From Trichosphaerium sp. ATCC 40318 (taxonomy: Eukaryota > Discosea > Flabellinia > Trichosidae), in NCBI GenBank assembly GCA_038496445.1, contig JALMLS010000140.1, forward strand, positions 31,546-95,545: 64,000 nucleotides of DNA, written 5' to 3'. The notes under the pieces are model-generated. The model saw only the letters and a program-made list of their open reading frames with translations, was not told the origin of the DNA and did no database searches. Below, one piece after another: positions 11,853-25,100 of this stretch (position 1 is the first letter of the stretch; every line of letters starts with the position of its first letter). A program made the position numbers and the translations under genes.

Positions 11853-14082
11853 TTATGTTGAAAAAAACACGTGCAATATTAAGCCACCATAGTATACTTC
11901 TCCAGAATCATTATTGGTTAGGAATTCAGCTTTATAAATGAATTGCCTCTCAGTGAGTTCTTGCGTTGTATAGATTTTTGTTTCAGAACGTATAGTATCA
12001 ATGGATACAATTGGACCCCATCTTTCATGCCAGTACAAGTCTTCAGGTTTGGAACATCCCATCAAGTACTGTGTAAAGTATTGTGGAAGCTTTGATGCGC
12101 ATTTACGTGCTAAATCAGGAAGAGATGAAGCATCTATAAATACAAGTTAGCATGATGAAGCAGGTTAATGAAATACTTACGAGCAATGAGCCACAAGTCA
12201 CAAGGATTCAGTCCAATTGTTTTCTCCGTAGGTTCAGAGTTAAAAAAACCTTTGTAGTACTGTTTAGTCATCAATTCTTCCAACATTTTAAAAAACTCAG
12301 GATTCACAAGTGCTGGTCCTTCGTTTGCTGATACTAGTTCAGAAACATTGTATAGGGTACATAGTAATATTTCATGAGTAGATTTTTGGTTTGGTAACAT
12401 ATATTGAATCATTGAAATTGTCTTCGGGGTGTATTCTATGCAGCTATGAAAAACGTGGTTCTGACCAGTCATATCAGCAAACTGTTTGAACATTAGATAA
12501 AACATCTTTGGCAATAGTTCGCACATGTCCAAAACGAATCATCATACCGGTTTTTGTTTCAGCAGATGTATCATTGAATAATCTACTATTACAAGATGCT
12601 ACGTAGTACTCAAGAACTAAGAGAAGAGACTCAAGTGTTTCGCCTTCCAATAAAACAAGTTGATAGATGTCCTGTTCATTACTGAATCTTGTGAATTGGT
12701 TCTTCAGGTACCTGTTCCATTAATAAGCTCAGTAACATGATAATTTAATGTACGTACTTGCAATTACTTCCCAACGAGTATTTAGCTCCTCTAACTTTGG
12801 CTATGGGTGTCTCATCAGAGAATATGATGATTGTAACATCACACAGAGATATGTCAACACCCTCCAAGTACTTCTCTTCAACATCAATATCACCTGACCT
12901 GCACAAAACTGTTTGTACATTACTAGCCGTAAAAGCATAACGTACATTATTCGTTCCATTTGTTGATCAAGTGTTGGTTGGAATTTAACAATGGTATTTC
13001 GAGGATTGCCTCGTTTGTGTCCTTGCATCACAACCCAAACAAATTCAAGATTGCCTTTGCTCACTTGCTTCGATCCACTACTCTCAGCAACAGAAACAGC
13101 CAGTGTGAATATATTCAGAATCACATTACACATGAGAGTGTTGACACATTCCAATGCACTCAATGAGATGCTGTAACTCAAATTTCCAACTGCTGATAGA
13201 AGTGCTAACAAGTGAAACTTCTGAACTACCTGTAAGTGTTCTGTTTTAAGTACTTTAAACTAATATACACACCTTTGCAGATTCTATTTGGTCGAGAGAA
13301 TTATATTCTTTAGCATTGATGTCCTTGTCTTTGAGGAGACTCAATCTTGTTATGGCAGGTAACTTATTGGTGGGTTTCGAGATATCACCTGAGGGCGAAG
13401 GTGGATAACATGATGGATGCTCTTGAGCAAGCTGCTTATACGCATCAATCACAGATGACTCTTGAACAACTAAGTTCTGTTTATCTGTTGATTGTTGATG
13501 TTCCAATGCATTGAGCAGTATCCTATAATAAAGTCAGCTATACAAATTTTACGGGAATCAATAAATAGTAATAACGTACACAGAAAGTACTGTAACAGTA
13601 ATATCACGTGCGTATTCAAAGAACCCTGGAAGAGTATGTTCAATACCAACGTCTCGCGCGATGTTATAGAGGCCCATATTTATCCAACGTTCCGCTGTTG
13701 TTGTGCAATTCAAGAACAAGTTATGTTTCGCCAGTGCTTCGTTTAAGTGTGCTGTCGCTTTTGATTTGTACTTTATGTATCGCTTCACGTGTACGAAGAG
13801 AGCGAGATCACCTTTGTTATAGACTCCTTTAGGCAATAGGGGAGGAATTATGTTGATTTTGCTTGAATTAGCGAGAATAGCGTCTCTTTGCTTCTCAAAG
13901 TACTTCTGCCACGTAAAATTGGCGTCAACGCGTTGTTTGCACTCTGTTGACAACGACGAAAAGCAAATAAGGTCCTCAGGTGGTAGGTGTGATAGAATCG
14001 CATTCAGACATTGCGGGGACAGCGTTTGGAAGAAATTTGTGGAAATATCGACCCAATTAGCGTCTAATACGATGTTATCCAA
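11853..14082 (-). CDS. F-box-like family protein, copy 3
   Basis: Seven exons on the reverse strand (14082-13580, 13522-13273, 13229-12946, 12898-12758, 12711-12525, 12481-12181, 12133-11853) give 648 residues in a single frame. It is the only copy in the window with a clean ATG start and an intact frame. The F-box (LSPQCLNAILSHLPPEDLIC) lies at residues ~22-60. Unlike copies 1, 2 and 4 it lacks the final exon: at the equivalent donor the sequence reads GCACGTG instead of GTAC, and translation runs on to a TAA at 11853. Exon 6 is about 30-40 nt longer than in the paralogues. Likely an SCF substrate receptor by inference from the F-box. Confidence 0.75.
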
Positions 14083-14635
14083 ATAATACGACTGTTTATT
14101 GTACTTGGGCGCCTCTTGTTCATCGTATATTTGGTATTATTTAATGCCAAAGAAACTGACTTAATTGCAGCCTTATCCGCTTTGGGAGCTTCGTATTGTC
14201 CCCAAAAAAACAATATTGGTATGATATCGAAACGACACCAACAATTGAACACGTGTGCAAAGAAAATTGACACTCTTTTGGGAATGATATTTTTTAGGCA
14301 CTTTTATTAATTTTAACAAAGCTGTGTCCAAACATTTGTTTATGCATTGAACACTGGACAAAGATTAATACTAGCAATTGTACTTTACCTGACTACATCT
14401 AACAAGGAATCAAGTTTTTGCAATAGTCAACAAGTTTAATCCAACTTTTCAAAAAGTCAGTCTGGCTTAAAACCAGGAACTGCTCTCTTTTTCATAACCC
14501 TTCTTGTTGGGAATACTACAGTTGCTTATTAGTATGTTAAATTGTACATCCATATGTTGAAAGTGTTTAAAAACGAAAATGAAAAATCGGTAGCATAAGT
14601 TTAAAAAAAAAACATCAAAAAGTGTACTACTCTAC
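14083..14635. other. spacer between F-box copies 3 and 4
   Basis: No supported gene. The bases just upstream of 14082 should hold the copy 3 promoter. CACGTG at about 14248. Confidence 0.5.
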
Positions 14636-17028
14636 TTACTGTTTGATATAAAGTATACTCTTATCACAACCCCTTGAAAGGCTAATTGCTTCACACGAGT
14701 ATATTGTCTCATATTCTTTATCATCTAAGCTGTACTTCAAGTTAAACAGCACATTTCTTTTTAGTAGTTCATCAACAAATGATACAGAACAACGACAATA
14801 ATCAACCTTGTAGCTTCTAAAATAGGTGAGGTTAGCGGTATAGAAACCGATGGGCCGCACAGTATAAATCCTTCAAAGTACACTTCACCTGAATGAGTAC
14901 CCGGCTCATACTCTCCCAAAGCGCACTGTTTTGTAGGTGTGTTGATTTTTTGTGAGCAAGCTTCTCCATACAAACTTGATTCAGAACGTAAAGTATCAAT
15001 GGATACAATTGGACCCCATCTTTCATGCCAGTACAAGTCTTCAGGTTTGTAACATGTCAACAAGTACTGTGCAAAGTATTTTGGAAGCTGTGATGCATAT
15101 TTACGTGCTGAATCAGGAAGAGATGAAGCTTCTATAAATAAAGTTAATTGGAATCTTTAGTACAAACAGTGCAAAATACATACGAGCAACAAGCCATAAG
15201 TCACATGGTTCTAGTCCTATTGTTTCCTGGTTTTCTTCAAGAATATTGAATATCTTACGAGGAAGTGACATTGGACCATTAGTCAATGATATCAATTTCT
15301 TTAATGAGCCAATCCATTTCAAAATTTTACTGCTGATTGGTTCTCGTTCCACAACTGACGGCAATAGATAATGACATAAAGATATTGAACTACGAATATT
15401 CCAGATACAACTGCAAAATATTTTTTCTTGACCATCCTCGCAAACAAACTGCGAACTTATTAATGTTAAATGCTGCTAAATGGTTTGTACCTGACCCAAG
15501 CGAATAAGTACACCACTTATTGCTTTAAAAGAATTTAGCTTTTTGATTTTGTCAAGAGAAGAGGTTGAGAGGTACTCAAGAACTATGAGAAGAGACTCAA
15601 GTGTTTCACCTTCCAATAAAACAAGTTGATAGATGTTTTTGTCATTCTTGAACTTGGTGAATTGAGTCTTCAAGTACCTGGTTGTAAGATTAAGTTTGCT
15701 ATTGTATAGTGAGGTACGTACTCGCAATTAGTTCCTAATGCATATTTTGATCCTCTCACTTTCAGTACAGGCTCTGTTTTGTGGAATATGACAAAGGTAA
15801 TATCACATAAAGATGAATCTCCGTTTGTCAAGTATTTCTGTTCAACATCAATGTCTCCTGCTCTAATAAGCGTATCAATATAAAGACATGGATTAATTTA
15901 GACTTGTACATGAGTCTTTCCATTTGTTGATCAAGTGTTGGTTGGAATTTAACAATGGTATTTCGAGGATTGCCTCGTTTGTGTCCTTGCATCACAACCC
16001 AAACAAATTCAAGATTACCTTTGCTCACTTGCTTCGATCCACTACTCTCAGCAACAGAAAGAGCCAGTGTGAATATATTCAGAATCACATTACACATGAG
16101 AGTGTTGACACGTTTCAACGCATTCAATGAGATACTGTAACCCAAATCATCAACCTCTGATAGAAGCGCTATCGGATGAAATACTTTGGGACTTTTAATC
16201 TGTGTACGCTGGTAAAGAAATTAACAATGGTTACAGTACCTAGCAACGTACGTTTAGTGATTTTGAGATAGATTTGTACTCGTTGGCATCAATGTTCACG
16301 TCTCCCAGTAGACTCACTCGGGTTACTGAAGTTTCCAAAATACTTGACTTTTTTTTGGGTGGATCTGAGGGCGAAGGTGGGTAACGTGTTGGATACTCTT
16401 TAGCAAGTTGATCGTATATGTCAATCACAGATGGCTCTTGGATAACCGTGTTTGATTTATTTGTCGATTGTTGACGTTTCAACGCATTCAGCAGTATACT
16501 TGATACAACAGTTAATCTTAAAAAAAATCTAAAAAAACTTACACAGATAGCACTGTCACGGTCATGTCACGTGCGTATTCAAAGAATCCTGCAAGTGTAA
16601 ATGTAATCTTAGCTTGAGTCGCAAGTTGCTGAAGCCCCAAGTGCATCCAGAAATCGGGTGTAGTTGAGCAATTCGAAAACAAATCTTGACATGATAATGT
16701 TTTGTTCAAACTTTTTGTCGCTTCGCTCTGATGTATTAAATAACGCTTCGTATGTTCGAATAGAGCGAGATCGCGCTTGTTGTAGACTTGTTTTGGTACA
16801 AAAGGAAGAGAAACTTTCTTTTCCCTTGATAGGCGTTTTAACTCATCTCCCCGGCATCTTATATACTCGTGCCACTTGAAATTAGCGTCAACGCGTTGTT
16901 TATATTTCGTTGAGACCGAAGAGAAGCATATGAGGTCTTTAGGCGGTAAATGTGATAGAATTGCGTTTAAACAGTGTGTTGGTAGCGTCTGGAAGAAGCA
17001 TGTGCAAATACTTACCCAATTCGCGTCT
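14636..17028 (-). CDS. F-box-like family protein, copy 4 (start unresolved)
   Basis: Exons on the reverse strand: about 17028-16553, 16498-16252, 16199-15910, 15862-15722, 15677-15491, 15448-15184, 15131-14861, 14816-14636, all in phase. The F-box (LPTHCLNAILSHLPPKDLIC) and the C-terminal blocks match copy 1, including the last exon. The frame upstream reads ...IDANWVSICT, matching the copy 3 start region, but there is no ATG before an upstream TAA; the protein may begin in a further 5' exon, use another start, or be disabled at its 5' end. One acceptor is CAAG rather than TAG/CAG-type. Unknown C-terminal region; SCF role inferred only. Confidence 0.7.
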
Positions 17029-17201
17029 ATCAGCAGACTATGTTAGCACAACCTATGGTATTAAAGCGTACTTGGGTTCCTCTTATACATACTCGAGAAC
17101 CTGAGGTGTTTTGTAGACTCTAAGAGAAATAAGGATGTCAACTGCCGTCCTCTTATTTATTCCCACGCGTGAAAGGAGTACTAGATCGTGGTAACGTAGA
17201 A

Positions 17202-18001
17202 ATGGATGACGGTGTTGTTTCTAGGTTACTAGAAGATGGATTAGATCATTGCGATCGTATAGCAAAAGAAGCAGGTATAATTACGCTCTTACGCATTAAT
17301 ACGCACTAGGAAACGGATATAACGCTAAATTTGTTTCTACGAATACTAAAACTTGTAGGCAAAACTCATGATGTCACAGTATCAAAAAAAGCGATACTTC
17401 TCGCGTTCAACGTGTGGAAGGTGCGTTAAATTGATTTATAAATTATAAACTGCTACAACTAATCCAAATCAACAGAGACACGTCGGTAAGTACTAACTTA
17501 TACGTGGTATAACGTCCCAATACATGTTTAGATGTTTTCACTGACGACTTACAACAATTCACAACACATGCTAATAAAAAAACAGTAAGACCTCAAGAGT
17601 ACGTCATATTTTTTGGATATTCTCCGAAAAGTAGTATTTCCGCAGACAAAGTAAAAAAAACCTTGTTTGGATTTGTAGTTTTTATGGTTTTAGTTATCAC
17701 GTGATATTTTTGCTTAAAATTTGTAGTGTTCTTTTATGCACACGAAGAAACCGTGATGAGGTACCAGATGTGTTTAGTAAAGGCTGCAAGCTTACCTTTC
17801 TGTTTTTGTAATAGCATGAGATGCTGCTAGAGTTAAAGACAAATCTCGAAGAGTCCAAAGCATCCTCAAGGAAACGCAAAGCTGTACGTTTTTACTACAA
17901 TCAGCGCGACATGCAGTAGTTGTAATCATTGCTTTAACACGCACTAGGGCGGAGATACTGCTACAAGAAAAAAGGCAAAGGTCAAGGGTGTACAATCATA
18001 A
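17202..18001 (+). CDS. CENPS: CENP-S/MHF1-like histone-fold protein
   Basis: Seven exons (17202-17274, 17359-17420, 17476-17485, 17532-17598, 17727-17760, 17815-17883, 17948-18001) encode 122 residues. The central block reads VFTDDLQQFTTHANKK then TVRPQDVLLCTRRN, matching the signature histone-fold helix and loop of CENP-S (DLExFAxHAxRxTIxxxDVxLLxRR). The tail is basic (KASSRKRKA, ATRKKAKVKG), as expected for a nuclear DNA-binding protein. In other eukaryotes CENP-S pairs with CENP-X at kinetochores and with the FANCM helicase. Exon 3 is only 10 nt. The first intron could in principle contain a further short exon, but only the chosen acceptor keeps frame. A CACGTG palindrome lies in the fourth intron. 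Confidence 0.8.
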
Positions 18002-18572
18002 AGCATGTATTAATTTGTTAACAAACAGATTTCTAAAACCTTGTGTTGTGACGAGGCTCTGTTCGGACCATTAATAAACCCTCTTGTAATTTTACTTTGT
18101 GCCGCATTACTGCAACTTCTTATGATTGTGTCTATTACAATTTTCCATCAAGACATGGAGGATATTTATCTGTACACGTCAGATTGAGCGCAAGACTGGG
18201 ATCTCCTAGAAGATTTGATAGGACTTCTTGTACGTCCAACGCTTGTTCTACTTCTTTCATGTACGCTCATAATGCTTACGTGAATAGTTGTATGTCGCTA
18301 TCACGGGATGGTGTTAATCAGTACGCCTTTTCTAGAATTCTTGCAGTACTGTAAACTTCAATCAACTTTCACAGCTTTTTTGTAGTATCCTTAAGGTCGC
18401 TTCCTGAAAACTACGGACTACATACTTGATCTTCATTTCGTTATGGTTAAGGTGTACTTTTTTTGATCACGTGAAAAAATCCTGTAGCAGGTAAACTGAG
18501 TCTCTACTACAGCGAATAAATAGTAGTTTACTTTAACAATTTAGGTATAAAATTACAAGTGATTGTAGCGTC
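18002..18572. other. spacer
   Basis: A forward frame at 18097-18354 has no ATG near its start and no family resemblance. One CACGTG near 18467. Otherwise nothing recognised. Confidence 0.4.
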
Positions 18573-18933
18573 CTAGGCGCTAGCGTTGTTACAGGTTGTT
18601 ATGAAAGCGAGATTCATTTTGGATAGTTTTAAAGTTACTTTACCGTCACGATCTTTGTAGCAACGGCCCTTTGTAGATGTAATATCACCGAGAGGCTTCA
18701 TGTGTATTGAGAGTTTTGAGCGTTTCTGTTTGATGCACTTTGGTTTTGTAATACCACTCCCTTGCTTGTTCATTTGTATAAACGTCGATGCCTTTACTGC
18801 CTCAATCTTTGGTTGTATGTCTAGCGTGAAGTTTGAGAACAATGCAAACCTTGCAGTTGAGGCTGTTGATTCGAATGTATTGCATCTCCAACGACGTAAA
18901 TGTATGTGATAAATCTCCCTTGCTCTTCTACCC
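18573..18933 (-). CDS. hypothetical small basic protein
   Basis: An open reverse frame from ATG 18933 gives about 119 residues; the frame is open further upstream to about 19001. It is rich in Lys, Arg, Ser and Thr and includes SIHMKPLGDITSTKGR, a motif reminiscent of KPLGDITN-type stretches in cell-cycle proteins. An alternative splice from DRD (donor GTAAAG) to an acceptor near 18580 would give a different C terminus. I do not recognise the family; it may be part of a larger spliced gene. Confidence 0.35.
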
Positions 18934-19891
18934 ATATTATTCCTTGAGAAATAAAATTTCAGACCACACAGTTTTGCACCATTTGTATCGAAACAGTTCA
19001 CAAGTGTTGTTGTTATTATAAAAACACTCTAACAAACACAAATACTGCTAACTAAAGAAACGAAAAGATGCTTCCCACGTGTACCAAGAGGTAATCTCAA
19101 TGAAAAAAAAAACTTGCAGTTTTCTTGTAGATACAAAAAATATTTTACGTGAAAAATGAAAAAAATAGGATAATCTGTCGCTTCTCTAACCGTTTGATGG
19201 AAATAGATATTTTTCGAAACTGCACAAACAAAAACTACAATTTGTGAGTAATTGCTATGACGTTGAGATATAGCGTCATGATAAAAACGTTTCAAGAAAA
19301 TCCGTTGACAACAAGTGTCAATGTGTCCTAATCCTTATTCTTTGGAATGACCACGTGTCTGTGCTATTGATTTCATGATTGGAAAGTAAAAAAGTTGTGT
19401 TTTAGTTACGAGTTTTGAGTTTTTGTAGTAGCTCCCTTTTGTGATTTTTTTTTTTTCTGAGAGTTACGAGTTATGAGTTTTTCTCAGTTCCTAATATACA
19501 TTGATACCACAGGCTACGTAAATATCACTACTGTAGTCTCTAGTTCGCTGTATAAAGCACAAAAAATAAAATGCGCTTTAAGCGTTTTCGTGACACCCGG
19601 AAACGTTCACAACTACCAAAATACGGCGACTTGGGCATCATGAAGATTCCTTGTTGGCCAAAACTGTACGAATGAATCTAACAACCATCCTGCAAGCAAA
19701 TGCACATGTAGTAGTTGATTGTAATGTGGTTTATATCCTTTGACAGGTGCTTACTAATCAATAAAATTCAGCTGAACTTGACGAGTTGACGCTCAAAAAA
19801 AGCGTCAAAAACACAAAAAAAGTCCACTATCTCATAAAAATCAAACAAAGAGGTCGCTTTTCATTCTGCTGGTTACAGTAATACGTTATTT
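18934..19891. other. long spacer
   Basis: No supported gene. Contains A-rich and T-rich tracts (near 19105 and 19450) and CACGTG near 19077 and 19350. Its 3' end should hold the promoter of the phosphatase-like gene. Confidence 0.45.
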
Positions 19892-21732
19892 ATGACTACT
19901 GTGTGGTTATATTTCGTATTACTGATCGCATTGTTATGTACCAGCGTAAAAAGCTGTAAACGTAAGAGAATAATAGCAATCGTTGGTCACGGCGAAAGAT
20001 ACGTAAAAAATGGAGGGCTTCCATACAATGAAGTATTGGCTGATTTGAGTACGTATTTACTCGCAGGGAGAGGTTTTACGTGTTTTATTGTACCTAACAA
20101 TGTAAAATAGCAAGCAAAAACCCAGAAATCGACAGCACTGATTATATAGACAAAGCAGGCGATTTATTACCAAGAGGGTTTCAAAGTTTAACAAGAGTCG
20201 GAGAACGGCTACGATTTACTTATGATACACTTGTAACAAACCTAAACAGAACGCATTTGGTCACGTCAAAGTACGAAATAATTACGCTGTCTTCACAGAG
20301 CGCAATGTTCCTTTTTTGTAACACGTACAAACAAAACTTCTCTTTTAGCACGAAAATTGGTGAGCAATCTCTTCAAGGAATAGTATTAGGATTATACGCA
20401 AGTCGTACGTTTATATTTTTGGATTGTTTTTTTAAATTGTTCGCTTATTAAAGTAATTTAGCACCAGTTACTGTATTTAACCATGAGTATGTTGTACTTG
20501 GAACAGGCGAAGAAATACCTGTACGCCTAGGAGGCTCTTTTGTTCTTTCTTCTTTGACAATTTTGGGAAACTAACTTAACATTGTTAGTACGATATCCTT
20601 CCAAAAGTATCAGCTCCATGGGAAAACTGTCCAAGGTTCGTTCAACATTGAAAAAAATTTGTTTGCTTTTATTTAATTAATTCTTCCTGACATGTCTCAG
20701 TATCTCTGCTTTCTATGAGAATATTGGCAATACTTACAACACATTGAATGATTCCAATAGGTCTTTATTTGAGGTAAGGACTATAATTTGGTGACACGTG
20801 TTACGTGTTTTAATTTCAAATTATAGGAAGAGTATCCAGTATTATTCCAAGAGTTCGTAGATAAATTAGAAGCTACCTATCCTGGATTGACAACAATTGG
20901 TGGTATACTTACAGTATACGAACTGCTAGATATTGATCACATATTTGGACGTCCTTTACTTGGTGATCTCTTCACATTTGAAGAGTACGAAAAGTATCAA
21001 CCACTAAAGTACAAAAAAAACCCAAACAAACAAAGTACAACCTCATCTTACAAATTGAATAGCGAAGCGGCCAGAAAGATTATTTCTACCTTACCAAACA
21101 ATGCTACACTAGAGGTAAGGATATAATTGGTTTTTTGGCGAAAGCTGTATTCTTTTCGTTTTTTCTTACAAGCTGCCCTAAAGGCTATGGCTGCTCCTGC
21201 TATTGAGCATCTTATGACGGAGATTGCCGATAATGCAACAAATACGTTGTTGACAATATACACAGTAGATGATTTAACTTTATCTACAATATACGCTAGG
21301 CTTATCGAAAATGGTACAGAGTACGTCAATGTCAATCCCACTACGCAGATCTTATGTCTCCTTACATTTGTTCCTTATAGCGTTCCACCACCTAAGACTG
21401 GTGAGGTTTTCCTTGTTGAGGTATATGGTGAATGCTCATACTCTGATGAGAGAGTATTCTCTGTCTCAATTGATGGTACAAGCCACTATGTTGCTGCATG
21501 TGGGCGTGATAGTCTGCGTTGTAACGCAACTGCGGTAATTTCTAAACGGTCTTCCTGCTCTGTGGATCACATGTACAGTGAAACGTGCAATACAACACAG
21601 AGTGGTCTACACGCTTTAGAGGCTTGGGATTGTTCTAACCCGGTGCTTACAGCAGAAAATGGAAATAGAAAATTAATGTTCAATTTACTGGTAATGTTGA
21701 TGGGGCTAGTGGTACTCTTCACTAGCATGTAA
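19892..21732 (+). CDS. histidine-acid-phosphatase-like protein, probably inactive, secreted/GPI-anchored
   Basis: Exons 19892-20048, 20111-20404, 20462-20520, 20589-20635, 20701-20773, 20827-21113 and a last exon to 21732. Signal peptide (LYFVLLIALLCTSVKS) at the N terminus and a hydrophobic tail after a polar spacer (FNLLVMLMGLVVLFTSM), a GPI-attachment-like layout. Histidine acid phosphatase features: LLPRGFQSLTRVGERLR and the region around SPWENCP-like CP motif. The RHGxR signature reads VGHGERY (first Arg is Gly) and the C-terminal HD proton donor reads TVDDLT (His is Asp). Canonical members hydrolyse phosphomonoesters; with both residues changed this one is likely a binding pseudoenzyme. 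The donor/acceptor between the last two exons is ambiguous (acceptor near 21150 or 21183). Confidence 0.75.
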
Positions 21733-22152
21733 AGCGCATAGAGCAGTAGAACCCCAGTTTTTTTTGTAGATTGGCGGGTTTTAGTAAAAAACACTCAAAA
21801 ATAAATATACTCCCTTGTCAATGGTGATACATCGCTTAGAAGCTTTCTTAAATACAAGTAGTGTCAACTCACTACTTCCTGATCTCATTCAGACAACGAG
21901 TAGAAGAAATTAAAAAGAAAAAATGAGACTTTTTTCAAGAAATCATTACATGAGTTATACAAGCTAGCAACCCCATAGATACTATTGCGAGACACCAAAA
22001 GTATCAAAATGACGTAGCTTTCAACGCAAAAGCGCCTTCAAAAGGGCAATGTAAATAATTTTATAAATTAATCAAACAATTAATACTACAAGTATATAAA
22101 CGTACGTATCAACATCACACGAGAAGAACGTTAACGTGAAAAAATAAGTTGA
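21733..22152. other. spacer
   Basis: AT-rich, no gene recognised. Lies between the 3' end of the phosphatase-like gene and the start of the next F-box gene. Confidence 0.5.
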
Positions 22153-25100
22153 ATGCAAGAACACGCTTTGAACGTAGATCCTATCTACAAGTCGTTACTA
22201 GACAGCCAAGAGGAGAATGAGGCATTTCAAAAAGAGATTAGTGAAGGGATAGCCAGAGCTGAAATAGAATTAAAACGATTATCTCTAAGCCTAAAATACG
22301 CTAAAGCAGAAGAAACAAGGATAATTACAAGCATCGCTGAAAGAAAAACGACAATCGCGTACAAAAAACCGCTACTTTTCCTTGTTTCATACTCATACCC
22401 CTTATAGAGCAAACCTAGAGCACCTCTCACAAAATCATAACATACCACTTGACCAACCGTTCTCCCTGTGGGTCTTGTTGTCAGATGAACTCTACCTACA
22501 AATATTTTCTACGCTGGGTGCCACCGCTTTGTGCACTGTGTCACAGGTACGGCGTGATCACCAAAAAACAGAAGAATCGACTTTGTACCAAAAGTTTGTC
22601 AGTTTTCTTCTTGAATGCGGCTCAAAGCTGTTTAAAACCATTCTTCTGAGTACAGAGTATGCGTCAGAGCTAATTATATTCGTTTAGGTTTGTTCTGGAA
22701 TGAATAAAATCGCAAAAGATAACTCTTTATGGCACAAACTACTACGGAAGGAATTCGTACCTGTACGCTCATTTTCTCCTTACAATGTCATCGTATTTTA
22801 CTTCTAAACTACTCAATCTCTAACACATTACTACTACAGGCTGATCAACTCATTAAAGCGCCTAAAACAATAGCTTTACCTCCTTTATACAATCTATATA
22901 AGGATTATTATCGTGACAAGCTATGGGCACATAAATTAATTGTATCTGATGCTAGTTATTTTTCACATACTTCAAAAGTGACACCACATATCGTTTCTCT
23001 TCTTGAAGCGCATGCCAGTACCACTTTAAAAAATGTAAGTGGGGAGTGCTTATTGTTTTTTTATTTTATTCTTTTGTTATGAGGATAACTGTTAATCTCT
23101 TTGCGTGTAGGGTGATACAGAGACGTATGACAAGCTTTTTGTTCAAACTTATGAATTTTCTCAACAAATGAACAATGGTACGTTCTAGTTTGATTAGTGA
23201 TAGCGTAAATATAGTAAATTTATTCGAGTATCTCAGTGGATATTTATTTTGTAGATATCATATTTGCAAGCTTTGTTTTGTGGCTTCTCTTCGTACTCAC
23301 CTTTGTGTTAGCTATACAAGATCGATTTCGTACAATAAACTCGTTCGAGGAGTGGGGAGATAGATTATGTGAAAAAGCAACGAAAGGTACATGAAGTAAC
23401 ATGACACGTGATAAAACAAAGCGTTTTTTTTCGACATCTTGTTAAGCTGGATTATTTAGCGCCTAAAGAAGCCATACAAATATGGAATTTGGCAATTGAT
23501 AAGTATGATACGGCTCTATCTAACCATGAGCAACAGATGGGGAATACAGATGAAAGACCCAACTTCTCGCGTTACCTGAGAACTGTGCGAAAGCTTGGTA
23601 GGTTTTTTTGAGCATCTTGATTGAGGCATGAAACTTACTTTTTTGTCTTTAAGGTGCACAGCTTAATATCGAAGATTTTCGGTTCAATGAGGATGATTTT
23701 AATGTAGTAGACGGAAAACTAAGCATGTTGAACCCATATGAAGTGTTGACACAGCCTAAACGGAGAAAATTAATAAAGGAGCTTGGTCACGTTATTTACA
23801 AATTCGCACTCACAAGGTAAGTGTGGATACTTTTTAGTTCTTTTTTTTTTTCATTGAATTGTTTTTTCGTTTTAATGGTAATGTGTGTTAATGGCGTTTT
23901 GTTTAGTGAACGAGAGACACGCTTAAATATACAAGTAAAAGTACCTCCTCACTTTTATGATTACACAAGGAAAGAAACTATGAAACAATCGATTGAATTT
24001 AATTCACTTACAAATTCTGAAGAATTTGTACCAACAACTACTACAGGTACCTACATTTTCTCTTTTAGATGTTATTTATTTTTTTAAAAGCTCTTACCTT
24101 GTTGTTAGCATTGACGTTACCTTCATCACCTGATTCCTTTAACTTCTCGCTTGGAAATTCTCAAGGAAGTCTTGATGCTTTTAATTTTGGAAACATTAAT
24201 GCATCTCCAGAACGTGATTATAGCAATCATAGATGTGTTCAAAGAAGGCGTAGAAAACGTCGTACTAGCCATCAAAACTATATGGTACAACATACCAATA
24301 GCGTCGGAAGCGCAGTACCTTGGGTTGGTATGTAAAGCTTATTTTGTTCTTTTCTGGGTTGAATCTCGTCTCTTCCGAGAATAACTTTTTTTAGTGAATA
24401 CTAACACTTCATCTCCACCAACACCATCTCCATCTCCTCTTGAAGGTATGTCATTTTAATGGACTCCACTCTTTAACATCTTTTAGTTGATAACGGTTTG
24501 GATTGGAGCAAGCTTGGTTCTGTTATACGTCACACTGAAGTATTATTGAAGCTTGGTTTTGCACATTATAAACGAGGACAGTTACTCATGGTAAGCGTAT
24601 TCATTTCTACTAAAGGTGACTCAATACTGATGTGTATATTTGTAGGCTAGCAAACCAAAGAGCCCTAAGAAGTCACTTGAATCCTTCAAGACAGCAAATC
24701 GTCTCATGCATACAGTAAGACAACATTTTTTCGGTTTTTTTTTTTGATTGTTTGACTTACATTTATTGCTGTAGTTGTTGGCTACCATGTCAGTCTTACC
24801 TGGTCACTTAATGCCACACAATGATTATTATTGTCCTTGTTGTGGTGTTCAAGTGACTGAGAGCTTTGCTCAAATGGTTATGCGTATACAAGGATGTGTT
24901 TATGTACAAATTGCAGAGATTTTGTTAGAAAGCCAACCTGGATACTTTGATAAGAGTCATCCACTTGCAGGAGATTCATTAGATGATTTAAAGAATAAGA
25001 TATTACAAAAAGAGAGAGAACGTGAGCGTATGAAACGTAGTCGTGGTAGACGAAAGAATGTACGTTATCACAAAGACACAAAAATTTTTTAATGAAAACT

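Noticed and set aside
17275-17358. extra CENP-S exon reading ETDITLNLFLRILKLV
   Set aside because: Looks protein-like and runs into the next exon, but cannot be joined to exon 1 in phase; treated as intron.
18097-18354. 85-residue forward ORF
   Set aside because: No ATG start and no recognisable sequence.
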